Positions 46,761 to 57,068 of a stretch of DNA of 64,000 bases are shown piece by piece. The position numbers and the translations under genes are program-made. The notes below the pieces were generated by a model. It saw only the letters and a list, made by a program, of their open reading frames with translations. It searched no databases and was not told where the DNA came from. Origin of the DNA: Diogma glabrata (Eukaryota > Arthropoda > Insecta > Diptera > Cylindrotomidae); contig OY856186.1 in NCBI GenBank assembly GCA_963693315.1, positions 234,988,604-235,052,603 on the forward strand, written 5' to 3'. Each line of letters opens with the position of its first letter. Position 1 is the first letter of the stretch.

Positions 46761-48506
46761 ATGAATACACTTCAAAAAACATTACATTCAGCCAATAAAA
46801 AAACACGTAACTTTCTTAAGAACAGTCCTAACATTATCATAACAGAAGCTGACAAAGGAAATGTCACCATTGCTATGGATCGATGTGAATATAATAAAAT
46901 TATCCACGACCATCTCAATAATCCGATAAAGTTTAGAAAACTAACATTGGATCCCACGATAAAATTGGAGACAAAAAATAATACCATAGTACGGAAGTTG
47001 TTTAAACATGGATATATTAACAAAGCAATGAAAAAAAGATTACTAACATTCACAGCTCAACCACCACGACCTCGTGCTACTCCGAAGATTCACAAACCTG
47101 GGGCACGTATCATAATCAATTCAAGTAACTCTCCCACGTACAAGATGGCCAAATACTTGAACTCCATTTTAACAAATGCAATAACTAACAATATGTACAA
47201 CATTCAAAATTCTTTTCATCTTAAACAGTTATTAAACAACACAACAATATCTGATGATGAGCTCATGGTATCATTTGATGTTGTTTCCATGTTTGAACAG
47301 ATTCCCATTGAATTAGTACATCAATCTATACAAAAAAGATGGCCATTAATACAACAACTAACAAACATACCAGAACAAACTTTTAAGGAAATGATAACAC
47401 TTTGTGTAGTCGACTCCAATTATTTAATCTTTGATAACCAATGCTATAAGCAAAAAGATGGTCTTACAATAGGTGGACCAGTTTCGAGCACATTAGCTGA
47501 TTTTGTTATCACTGACTTGTTAGATTCTGTCATTAATAAAGCAGGTCTCAATCCAACTCTTTTAGTAAAATATGTGGATGATATATTGGCATTCATCCCC
47601 AAAGATGAAATGGAAAATTTCTACCAAATTTTAAACCATGAACATCCTTCCATCAAATTCACATATGAAACTGAAGATAATTCTACCATCCCGTACTTAG
47701 ACATATTAATTCATAGGAAAGATGGAAACCAAATACTAACTAGTCACTATCAAAAACCAACTGCAAAGAATAGATTATTACATTATTATTCAGAACATCC
47801 ACAACACCAAAAAAATAGTATGGCCTATGGTCTAATATCAAGAATGCTAGGAGTTACATCAAACGAGTACAAAGCTAATACACTCACTAAAATTTATAGT
47901 ATTTTACACATGAATGGATACCCCCGTAAACTCATTAATCAATTGATTAAACGGTACAACAATCAGAATATAAACCCCAATCAATCGTTAACTTCCACAC
48001 ATACTAGTTTTAAATATGATGGGTTAGTATACACAAAAAATCTATCTGAAAGCCTTAATAAGCTTTTTGTTACTAATGATAAAAACATCAAGCTTGGATT
48101 CAAACCATTCACAACGGTTCGTAAAACTACTGGCATGCCCTACACTAAATTAAAGTCTACAGATCTACATGGGGTAATATACTCTTTTCAATGCAATGAT
48201 TGTGACGGTCTCTACATTGGCCAAACTGGCCAGAAGCTTGGTTCAAGGTTAAAACAACACATCAATGATATTAAGACAAATGTAACTAAAACAAATAATA
48301 CTGCTGCGTTTGAACACACCAAACAAACTGGACATTCTTTCAATTATAAAGATACAAATGTCATCACAAAAGAAGATTCATGGACTAAAAGACTTACACT
48401 AGAATCAATTTCCATATACAAAAATAGACGTAAATCAATTAACCTTAGATCAGACATTGATAAATTAAGTCCAGCATATACACAAATCCTCAAACTTCAA
48501 CATTAA
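46761..48506 (+). pseudogene. PLE copy 2: RT and GIY-YIG protein, N-terminally truncated
   Basis: Uninterrupted from the first in-frame ATG at 46761 to the stop at 48506, 581 codons. It lacks about 240 N-terminal residues of the full protein. RT: SFDVVSMFEQIPIE, QKDGLTIGGPVSS (conserved glycine intact), YVDDILAF. The GIY-YIG endonuclease follows with GVIYSF, the Cys pair CNDC, LYIGQTG, SRLKQH and TLESI. The open frame upstream of the ATG comes from antisense PLE and filler sequence and is not PLE protein. Confidence 0.85.
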
Positions 48507-48931
48507 TTTCACCATCATCGTCAAGTTGTTAAAGGTTTGCATCTTAGCTCATACCAATAAGTTTAATAGTTAGCAGATTAGAAAAATCAAATACCACACA
48601 TAATTGGGAATACTTAAATACAGATGTCAGTAACATAATGACAATTGTATTTATTTTAACATTACCTTGTACATTATAGTCTAGTCATCATCGTTTTTTC
48701 AAAATTTTTAATTAATTTATTTTCATTTTATATTTTTAATATGTATTACTGTTTTTTGTTAATTTATAATATTTGCATTAGTTTTTAAAATGTGATTGTT
48801 TATTTTATACAAATATTACGAATGTGTAGTGTTCAAAAATATGTTCTAAGATTCTAAACTGTTTCCAATGTATGTATTATAATTTCCGATTTAACATAAG
48901 AATTATTTTTAGATGTTACTCATATTAAATT

Positions 48932-48997
48932 TTTTATAGTTTCACTGATGAGGGAGTCATACAACTCCGAAATATTTGAATTAAAAACCTAATAAAG
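48932..48997 (+). ncRNA. Hammerhead ribozyme core, PLE copy 2
   Basis: CTGATGA at 48945-48951, helix GGAGT/ACTCC with loop CATACA, and GAAA at 48969-48972. Outer-stem candidates TTTATAGTTT and AAACCTAATAAA flank it with small bulges. The core matches the hammerhead consensus (CUGANGA...GAAA). Cleavage is not shown. Confidence 0.65.
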
Positions 48998-49081
48998 AAA
49001 GAAATTTATGGTCTATGACTTGGTAAAAGTTTTTGAATAAAAACTATTACGTGATTGTAGTTATACATTCTAAAGACCAGA

Positions 49082-49114
49082 TTTATGATATAATTTTAAA
49101 AAATTATATCATAA
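49082..49114. repeat. Short hairpin at PLE 3' end / start of next copy
   Basis: TTTATGATATAATTTT and its complement with an almost absent loop. Repeated at 52189-52221 at the end of copy 3, and absent from the end of copy 1. Confidence 0.75.
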
Positions 49115-49150
49115 ACGATAATATAAACATTTAAATTGACTCAAGTATAA

Positions 49151-51613
49151 ATGTCAACTAACATGTTAGCAAATTTCTACGAAAAACTCGAATATGAGTA
49201 CGGTATTACTTGCAAGAACACCTGCAAGAAGTATCACAATAATTTTAATTCCATCAAGAAACGGATTACAACGAAGAACTTTTTGATCAAATGTAGGAAA
49301 GAAAGAATAATTCCCACATTTATACAGAATCGAACTACGAATTTAATGAACAATAGCACACACGACACGTACAAACAAAAGATTCACAGATTCATTGTTA
49401 AGACCAACTTTAAAATTCTAAGTATGGAAATAGCAACCACAATCATAAGTATTAACAAATTACAAGCTAGATCAAAATCAATACACACTAAGATGTACCG
49501 GTTAGCACCACAACATGTTATAAATCTTTTTATTTGCAATATTAGGAAACCGACACAACACAACACTACAACAACGATTTTAGATAAGAAATTTCAGTCT
49601 TTAATCTACGCACAAACTCCACAACTGACATACAATGAAGAATGGCTGAAAGTTCTAACTGAAACTGATTTACCGGAAGATGTACGAATGATGTTAGCAT
49701 TAGGACCAAAATTTGCTGTAGCACAGTCAAATAAAGAAATACCACTTAACAGATTAATCACTGATGTTGAAAATATAATAACTAAGATGGAACCAGCAGA
49801 TGAACATAATGCCATACGTGGTAAGGCCGCCACTATTGTATCAAATCATTTTCACAAAAATTCTCATATGAATAGACTTCAAAAAACATTACATTCAGCC
49901 AATAAAAAAACACGTAACTTTCTTAAGAACAATCCTAACATTATCATAACAGAAGCTGACAAAGGAAATGTCACCATTGCTATGGATCGATGTGAATATA
50001 ATAAAATTATCCACGACCATCTCAATAATCCGATAAAGTTTAGAAAACTAACATTGGATCCCACGATAAAATTGGAGACAAAAAATAATACCATAGTACG
50101 GAAGTTGTTTAAACATGGATATATTAACAAAGCAATGAAAAAAAGATTACTAACATTCACAGCTCAACCACCACGACCTCGTGCTACTCCGAAGATTCAC
50201 AAACCTGGGGCACGTATCATAATCAATTCAAGTAACTCTCCCACGTACAAGATGGAAAAATACTTGAACTCCATTTTAACAAATGCAATAACTAACAATA
50301 TGTACAACATTAAAAATTCTTTTCATCTTAAACAGTTATTAAACAACACAACAATATCTGATGATGAGCTCATGGTATCATTTGATGTTGTTTCCATGTT
50401 TGAACAGATTCCCATTGAATTAGTACATCAATCTATACAAAAAAGATGGCCATTAATACAACAACTAACAAACATACCAGAACAAACTTTTAAGGAAATG
50501 ATAACACTTTGTGTAGTCGACTCCAATTATTTAATCTTTGATAACCAATGCTATAAGCAAAAAGATCGTCTTACAATAGGTGGACCAGTTTCGAGCACAT
50601 TAGCTGATTTTGTTATCACTGACTTGTTAGATTCTGTCATTAATAAAGCAGGTCTCAATCCAACTCTTTTAGTAAAATATGTGGATGATATATTGGCATT
50701 CATCCCCAAAGATGAAATGGAAAATTTCTACCAAATTTTAAACCATGAACATCCTTCCATCAAATTCACATATGAAACTGAAGATAATTCTACCATCCCG
50801 TACTTAGACATATTAATTCATAGGAAAGATGGAAACCAAATACTAACTAGTCACTATCAAAAACCAACTGCAAAGAATAGATTATTACATTATTATTCAG
50901 AACATCCACAACACCAAAAAAATAGTATGGCCTATGGTCTAATATCAAGAATGCTAGGAGTTACATCAAACGAGTACAAAGCTAATACACTCACTAAAAT
51001 TTATAGTATTTTACACATGAATGGATACCCCCGTAAATTCATTAATCAATTGATTAAACGGTACAACAATCAGAATATAAACCCCAATCAATCGTTAACT
51101 TCCACACATACTAGTTTTAAATATGATGGGTTAGTATACACAAAAAATCTATCTGAAAGCCTTAATAAGCTTTTTGTTACTAATGATAAAAACATCAAGC
51201 TTGGATTCAAACCATTCACAACGGTTCGTAAAACTACTGGCATGCCCTACACTAAATTAAAGTCTACAGATCTACATGGGGTAATATACTCTTTTCAATG
51301 CAATGATTGTGACGGTCTCTACATTGGCCAAACTGGCCAGAAGCTTGGTTCCAGGTTAAAACAACACATCAATGATATTAAGACAAATGTAACTAAAACA
51401 AATAATACTGCTGCGTTTGAACACACCAAACAAACTGGACATTCTTTCAATTATAAAGATACAAATGTCATCACAAAAGAAGATTCATGGACTAAAAGAC
51501 TTACACTAGAATCAATTTCCATATACAAAAATAGACGTAAATCAATTAACCTTAGATCAGACATTGATAAATTAAGTCCAGCATATACACAAATCCTCAA
51601 ACTTCAACATTAA
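49151..51613 (+). CDS. PLE reverse transcriptase with GIY-YIG endonuclease (820 aa)
   Basis: The only full-length coding copy. ATG at 49151. Residues 1-250 form a basic N-terminal region (MSTNMLANFYEKLEYEYG, TQHNTTTTILDKKF, ALGPKFAV). RT spans about 280-560 with SFDVVSMF at about 410 and YVDDI at 510. The GIY-YIG endonuclease starts with GVIYSF at 710 and LYIGQTG at 724, then SRLKQH, EHTKQTGH and TLESISIYKN, with the CNDC pair of the PLE zinc-binding motif. Relative to the other two copies, the motif reads QKDRLTIGG and not QKDGLTIGG (GGT to CGT at 50567), and there are A-to-E and L-to-F changes elsewhere. The Gly-to-Arg change is likely harmful. Confidence 0.92.
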   Translation: MSTNMLANFYEKLEYEYGITCKNTCKKYHNNFNSIKKRITTKNFLIKCRKERIIPTFIQNRTTNLMNNSTHDTYKQKIHRFIVKTNFKILSMEIATTIISINKLQARSKSIHTKMYRLAPQHVINLFICNIRKPTQHNTTTTILDKKFQSLIYAQTPQLTYNEEWLKVLTETDLPEDVRMMLALGPKFAVAQSNKEIPLNRLITDVENIITKMEPADEHNAIRGKAATIVSNHFHKNSHMNRLQKTLHSANKKTRNFLKNNPNIIITEADKGNVTIAMDRCEYNKIIHDHLNNPIKFRKLTLDPTIKLETKNNTIVRKLFKHGYINKAMKKRLLTFTAQPPRPRATPKIHKPGARIIINSSNSPTYKMEKYLNSILTNAITNNMYNIKNSFHLKQLLNNTTISDDELMVSFDVVSMFEQIPIELVHQSIQKRWPLIQQLTNIPEQTFKEMITLCVVDSNYLIFDNQCYKQKDRLTIGGPVSSTLADFVITDLLDSVINKAGLNPTLLVKYVDDILAFIPKDEMENFYQILNHEHPSIKFTYETEDNSTIPYLDILIHRKDGNQILTSHYQKPTAKNRLLHYYSEHPQHQKNSMAYGLISRMLGVTSNEYKANTLTKIYSILHMNGYPRKFINQLIKRYNNQNINPNQSLTSTHTSFKYDGLVYTKNLSESLNKLFVTNDKNIKLGFKPFTTVRKTTGMPYTKLKSTDLHGVIYSFQCNDCDGLYIGQTGQKLGSRLKQHINDIKTNVTKTNNTAAFEHTKQTGHSFNYKDTNVITKEDSWTKRLTLESISIYKNRRKSINLRSDIDKLSPAYTQILKLQH

Positions 51614-52038
51614 TTTCACCATCATCGTCAAGTTGTTAAAGGTTTGCATCTTAGCTCATACCAATAAGTTTAATAGTTAGCAGATTAGAAAAATCAAATA
51701 CCACACATAATTGGGAATACTTAAATACAGATGTCAGTAACATAATGACAATTGTATTTATTTTAACATTACCTTGTACATTATAGTCTAGTCATCATCG
51801 TTTTTTCAAAATTTTTAATTAATTTATTTTCGTTTTATATTTTTAATATGTATTACTGTTTTTTGTTAATTTATAATATTTGCATTAGTTTTTAAAATGT
51901 GATTGTTTATTTTATACAAATATTACGAATGTGTAGTGTTCAAAAATATGTTCTAAGATTCTAAACTGTTTCCAATGTATGTATTATAATTTCCGATTTA
52001 ACATAAGAATTATTTTTAGATGTTACTCACATTAAATT

Positions 52039-52104
52039 TTTTATAGTTTCACAGATGAGGGAGTCATACAACTCCGAAATATTTGAATTAAAAACCTAAT
52101 AAAG
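52039..52104 (+). ncRNA. Hammerhead-like core with disrupted catalytic box, PLE copy 3
   Basis: Same architecture as copies 1 and 2, but the first box reads CAGATGA (52052-52058) in place of CTGATGA. The changed U is invariant in the hammerhead core. GAAA is at 52076-52079. Probably inactive. Confidence 0.6.
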
Positions 52105-52236
52105 AAAGAAATTTATGGTCTATGACTTGGTAAAAGTTTTTGAATAAAAACTATTACGTGATTGTAGTTATACATTCTAAAGACCAGATTTATGATATAA
52201 TTTTAAAAAATTATATCATAAACGATAATATAAACA

Positions 52237-52248
52237 AGTAAAATATGT
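52237..52248. repeat. Target duplication right of PLE composite
   Basis: AGTAAAATATGT, an exact match to 40262-40273. Confidence 0.8.
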
Positions 52249-52775
52249 GTTCGTAGAGCAAACTTCAAACTAAACAATATACACTAGAATTGAAAATTGA
52301 ATAAAAACAACAATGTCTAACTTATGTAGATCTGATAAATGATGATGAAATTTCAACGTCAAATAGCATCGCTTCATATAGAAGAGAAATGGAGTTTTAC
52401 TCTCACAAAAGTTGAACATATTCGAATTTCAAAATATTTGAATTGCATAATTCAAATTACTTTTTCCTTAATTACTTGGGTTTAATTACTAAAACTATTA
52501 ATTGATCGACGAAAAGGTTATCGAGGTTTATATCGATAAATTAATTATTTACTCACACATTCTCCTACTATTTCTCTGAATTTGCATTATATATAAAACT
52601 AGTTGATGAATAACGATGGAAAAGTTTTTTAATTAATATAAAAATGTGTATATGTATTCGAAAAAAATGTTTAAAAAAATGGAAAAAATGGAAAAATGAC
52701 GGAAAAAATGGAAAAAAATGGAAAGAACCAAAAAAAAATGGAAAAAATGGAAAAAATGGATTAAGCGGGAACCCT
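52249..52775. other. hAT-like transposon right end
   Basis: Interior sequence without a readable ORF, then subterminal AAAAATGGAAAAAATGG repeats at about 52670-52762 and the terminal GCGGGAACCCT. Confidence 0.65.
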
Positions 52776-52965
52776 GCCACTACCCCTAAGATGTCACCTT
52801 GGCTAGTGATATCTCACTGCTATTGCCAGTGGTATGTGATATCTCACGTTAAGTCGTATGTCAATAGCAGGGACTGGAGTACGCAGGGTTGTCACACCCG
52901 TAGATCAAAAATAAAATAAAAAATTTAAAGCAATAAAAGCTGATCCCTCCATGCGGTGAAAATAT
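52776..52965 (+). repeat. Dispersed SINE-like repeat, copy 2, right part
   Basis: Restarts with the duplicated GCCACTAC, then CCTAAGATGTCACCTTGG, TTGCCAGTGGTATGTGATAT, GGGACTGGAGTACGCAGG, CACACCCGTAGATC and TGATCCCTCCATGCGGTG. It joins 34130-34211 to make one complete copy. Confidence 0.82.
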
Positions 52966-54032
52966 AAATATAAATTAAATAACTAAATAGTTAATTTATT
53001 AAAAATAAAATTCAATTGCGAAATACTATAACAAGGGATTTTATCTACAATTATTCATCATGTTTCGCCAAATTCCAGCGGTACCAAGTTCGATCAAGTT
53101 TAAGTATAATAATAATTTTAAATTTAAATTGATAAAGATTTTAGCCGTCAAATACTGATATTTATTTTTATTTTCTGTTTGTTCTGGTATGTTTTAAATG
53201 AAGTGTTATGATCAATTAAGAAACACTTTTTTTAAAAAATTATTTGTGAATTACAAACACATTTTTATTTGAATTTTTTTCTGTCGGTTAACCTCGGTGT
53301 ACCGGTTATTTTGAAAATTTACTATTCGATAACTTACTAAGTCGAATAATTGCCATCTCTACAGACATCACATTTGTGTCATAGTTATGTCATTATTGTT
53401 ATGTCATGTTCTTACGTAAATAAGTGTGAAATAATGACATACATATGACTTAAATATGACCCAGATCTTACATAAGATGTAACTTAGCGTGATGTCATTT
53501 TGATGTCACAATGACGTAAATGTGATTTCTGGAATAATTGTCAAAAAAGTGCGACTTTCAGACCGTTCCCCCTCTACATTTCGACATTTATTGACAGAAA
53601 AATTTGAAAAAAATCACAGAGCTAGGAAGTTTGGTAAATTCTGAATGAAAATCATGGCGAAGTCTCAATTAATTATATTTCTATGTGTTTAGATAATCGG
53701 TGTGGGTAGGGTAAAAAAAACATTTTTGACCCAAATGAGTGGGGTGTCATTTGAAAGAGCACTTAATTAACAATACATTTCAATTTTTTTTAGAATTTTG
53801 CAATGCACAGTTTTTGTGTAAGGTGACCAGATTTTAACATTGGCAAAGCGTGACACCATTGACCTGAGGGGGGGAGGGGGGGGGGTGGGGGTCTATATAA
53901 AGCAACAAAAATTTTCATAGAACGAAAAAATTATATTGTAATATGTAAAACATTTCCATAATATGGAGTTAACTTAAAATTCAACTTAAGTAAATTAAAT
54001 AAGTGATGCAGAAGTTTCAACTTTGAAATTGT
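52966..54032. other. AT-rich stretch with no gene
   Basis: The block 53360-53530 is rich in ATGTCAT and TGACGTAA words in both orientations (compare 31140-31380). A G-rich tract lies at 53868-53891, and a TATATAAAG word follows near 53895. Confidence 0.45.
53868..53891 (+). other. G-rich tract (possible G-quadruplex)
   Basis: A near-pure G run interrupted by one A and one T, enough for four or more G-tracts, in an otherwise AT-rich area. Confidence 0.7.
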
Positions 54033-54250
54033 CATCGCCTCAATGGCGTAATCGATAGCGTGTCTGCCTAAGGATTCAAACCAGGCACTAAGAAGGAAGG
54101 TTCGAATTCATCCGAAACACGAAAAATGCGAAGTGGAATTTTTTCCTGAGAAACTTGAGTATAATTGATCTCAAAAAATCCCCAATATTGTAATATATTT
54201 TTTTAAATACAAGAAAAGTGAAACGTACAAATATAATAAATAAAAAAAAT
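54033..54250 (+). repeat. tRNA-derived SINE
   Basis: Box A TGGCGTAATCGATAGCG (54044-54060) and box B GGTTCGAATTC (54099-54109), with the anticodon-arm-like TCTGCCTAAGGATTCAAACC between. This matches the common arthropod pattern of a tRNA-headed SINE. The body is AT-rich and ends in an A-rich stretch. A functional tRNA is unlikely, because the 3' acceptor is not complementary to the 5' side. Confidence 0.65.
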
Positions 54251-54460
54251 TATGTGTTGTATTATTTCATTCTTCGGAATATTTCTTATTTGCGTAAATT
54301 TTTTTAGGAGGTTACTATTGTTGTTGAAAAGGTCATGAAATATTCCACAAGAATTTGTTAAATTATTTTTCACACATAAAATGGCTTTTAAAGTCTCAAG
54401 TAGAGTTTCTGCTCGAAAAATCCGGTCTCGAGATACTCGATCTAATGATTTGATATCTTG

Positions 54461-54510
54461 TACTGGAGTACGCTGGGCTTGTCACTCCCGTAGATCAAAA
54501 ATAAAAAAAT
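54461..54510 (+). repeat. Dispersed SINE-like repeat, fragment
   Basis: TACTGGAGTACGCTGGGCTTGTCACTCCCGTAGATCAAAAA: the 3' part of the dispersed repeat only. Confidence 0.75.
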
Positions 54511-54639
54511 TTACAAATCAATATGCCCGATTTATAGTCGGTAACTTTAACTTAACGTAAAGTACAAATGTATGAAAATGCACTAATGCACGCAAACTTA
54601 ACGTTAACTTAACGTAAAGTTCATTTCATTCTATCTTAA

Positions 54640-56880
54640 AGATTTTGTTAAGGATTTTTTGACGTTTAGTATAAAAACTGAAGAAAATTAATATTTAATT
54701 CATTCGCATATATACAATCGAGGAGTCAAGTTCATTTAAGTGAAAGTGTGATTAATCATAAAAAAATTTTTGATCTAAAGTTTAAATTAATTATATTCTG
54801 AAACAATAATATAAAAATTAATAAGTTTTAATAATAATAAAATGAAAAAAATTGTAAAAAATAAAAAGATATCAACCAAAAATTAATAGTGGAGTGCATA
54901 CACCACGTTTCTACATCGACAAATCAAACAATTTTCGGGTGCAATAGTGACCAAAACTCCCAAATATCAGGCAGAATATCGAAATGAGCATCCAATCTCC
55001 GCTACCAAATTCAAAAAGTTTAAATATCAACAAAGATTGATGGAGAAATTATAGATTCAACATCACTCAACCACATTACAATCAAACGAGACGCCATCAT
55101 GCCACGCCAATAAATTGCACACCTACAACAAACAATTAGTCACAAACATATACCATTGAAATAAAAATTATCGTTCTTAATAACTAATAATACATTTATT
55201 TTCAATTAAGGCATCGTGGAAATTACAAATTGGAAAAGCAACAAAATAATTAGAAAAGCAAAAGCCATCTTTGATCGCATCAACACCCACCATTTAATCA
55301 ACAATAATTTAAATCACCACAGAAAATCTAAAACAACTCAAAATTTTTAATAGCCCGGCAGTCAAACGAAGGTGCGGATAATCGTAATATTTCAATCAAA
55401 CGATCAAACAAAAACACAAACAAATTCTGAGATTAATTAATAATAATTAGTTAATAATAAATAATCCACCATAAAACATTAAAGACATTAGACACCAAAC
55501 ATAACCCAACACATAATAAAGTGAAAGTGAAAAATTAATACAAACAAAAGAAATCCAACAATATCAAACACACATTAAACAATTCAATATAGTTCACACT
55601 CCAAAAACTCTTAGCTAAAACTCCACACACCCCCAAATAATATTAATTATCATTAAAAAGATAAATAATACATTGATATTTCATTTAAGGTGCGGCAGGA
55701 AAAACAAAAACAACTATATTCTAATTCGAGAAGAAACCATATTGGTTCACAACAATACTCAGCATTATATCAAAATACATCTAATCGTCATCGTAAATCA
55801 AAACAATATCAATACATTGAAACAAAATTAATTAAAGTATATTTAATCAACATCCAAAAATCAAAACTTCAACATCGAATCAAAACAAAATCAACAAAAT
55901 CAACAAAAGAAAATGCCGCTATCAATCAAATCAAATAAGGTTAATAACCCAAACACAGCAGCAATAAACAACAATCAACCTTCAATAATAATTATACAGC
56001 CAACATAATACTCAAGAAAATCCAGGTATTTGAAACAATTTGATAAACTTGATAAATTTACTTAGCATAACAACAAGTACAATTAATCGAATAAAATACA
56101 CTATTAATTATATAAATAGAGCACTAGCTCACTCAAATTAAATTAAACTAAATCGAAAATATAGATGCTTGTATTTAACATCGAACCTACGCTAAACATT
56201 CGGATAAACTATAACTCAAAAACAAAACAATCATTTCACTTTAGACTCACACATACCCAAATAATATTATAAATCCAACTACCTCATTTGAACCATACCC
56301 ACAATGCCTAAGTAACCAATTAAAAACATAAGACAACGACATAGTAGTCAAAAAGTTCAAACCTAACCTAGAAATACCCTCAAATATGGACTTAACATAC
56401 ATAAACACGGAATTTGACAATTACCTCGATAAAGAAATTCACTCAGGCAACTCAAGCTGCACTGACGAAGAACATACTATGTTAGACATCAATGAAATTA
56501 ATAACATCATCCACAACACAGAATCAACAAATAATATAAACTACCAGAACACCCTAAAAGCATAATCCAACCAAAAGACAACACCAAAGAAAATTTTCTG
56601 AATAATAACCCCAGAAAATAATAACAAATACCGCCCTGGAGATACAGGACCATTTCCATTAATCATAGAGGGAAAATAATTGACGATCTAACAATGGCTA
56701 TACAAATAAATAAACTAAACCTAGGGGTCATTCTTGAAGTCTTTCAACTCAACAGAAACAAGATAAGAAAAACAAGAGATTGGCGCACCGCAAATGCCAT
56801 CATCGACCCAGCGCCGGCGCTAGCGATTTTGGCGCCTGGTGCAGTTTTCAAAAATGCCGCCCTAAACAAATCTATTTGTC
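54640..56880 (+). pseudogene. LINE 5' region and ORF1 remnant
   Basis: A-rich, C-rich, G-poor sequence over about 2 kb, like a LINE 5' leader. Two related stretches at about 55150-55220 and 55625-55700 share TAATACATT and ATTTAAGG-type words. At 56625-56806, in two frames, it reads NNKYRPGDTGPFPLIIEGK and then DLTMAIQINKLNLGVILEVF and RKTRDWRTANAII. This resembles the RNA-binding start of a LINE ORF1. No RT follows, so the element is cut off near 56810. An 82-codon frame at 55690 begins with GTG and is not supported. Confidence 0.5.
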
Positions 56881-56974
56881 GTAAATAATCCGTTTCCACA
56901 TCACCCAAAAGGTAGGATATGCAGTGCATTTTTTTTAACGAGGTATCCCACGTAGGTATAGTCCTGAAAAATAA

Positions 56975-57055
56975 ACATTAAAAAAATAAATAAAAGATTA
57001 AATATTGTTATCGTTCTAATCCAGCGTACTAATTTCAATAACAAAAAATTAATAT
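56975..57055. repeat. Direct repeat flanking family X copy 2 (left)
   Basis: About 75 bp (AAATAAATAAAAGATTAAATATT...CAATAACAAAAAATTA) that recurs at 58598-58665, on both sides of the family X copy. It is too long for an ordinary target duplication. Confidence 0.65.
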
Positions 57056-57068
57056 TAAAAATATATTT

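Larger units (their letters stand above)
46719..49128 (+). mobile_element. PLE copy 2 (5'-truncated)
   Basis: Begins inside the coding region at GCCGCCACTATTATATC and runs to ATAATATAAAC, directly abutting copy 3. It includes the 3' non-coding part with an intact hammerhead core. Confidence 0.9.
49129..52235 (+). mobile_element. PLE copy 3 (full-length)
   Basis: 3.1 kb: a short leader, an 820-codon ORF, then about 620 bp of 3' non-coding sequence that is also found at the end of copy 2. The preceding end of copy 2 thus acts as an upstream terminal repeat, the usual Penelope layout. Confidence 0.9.
40274..52236. mobile_element. Penelope-like element composite (three copies)
   Basis: One inverted copy on the minus strand (40274-42870 plus 46643-46697, split by a LINE) stands head-to-head with a 5'-truncated plus copy (46719-49128). 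A full-length plus copy (49129-52235) follows in tandem. A single 12-bp duplication flanks the set. Inverted, partially tandem arrays with 5' truncation are known for Penelope elements. RT and GIY-YIG endonuclease motifs, plus hammerhead cores in the 3' parts, support the assignment. Confidence 0.9.

Noticed and set aside
54044..54110. A functional tRNA gene
   Set aside because: Pol III boxes are present, but the acceptor stem does not pair and the anticodon arm is decayed. A SINE head explains it better.
56387..56565. A short ORF starting MDLT in the LINE 5' region
   Set aside because: Counting bases gives a stop after four codons. The longer open stretch from 56401 has no ATG, so I cannot support a gene.
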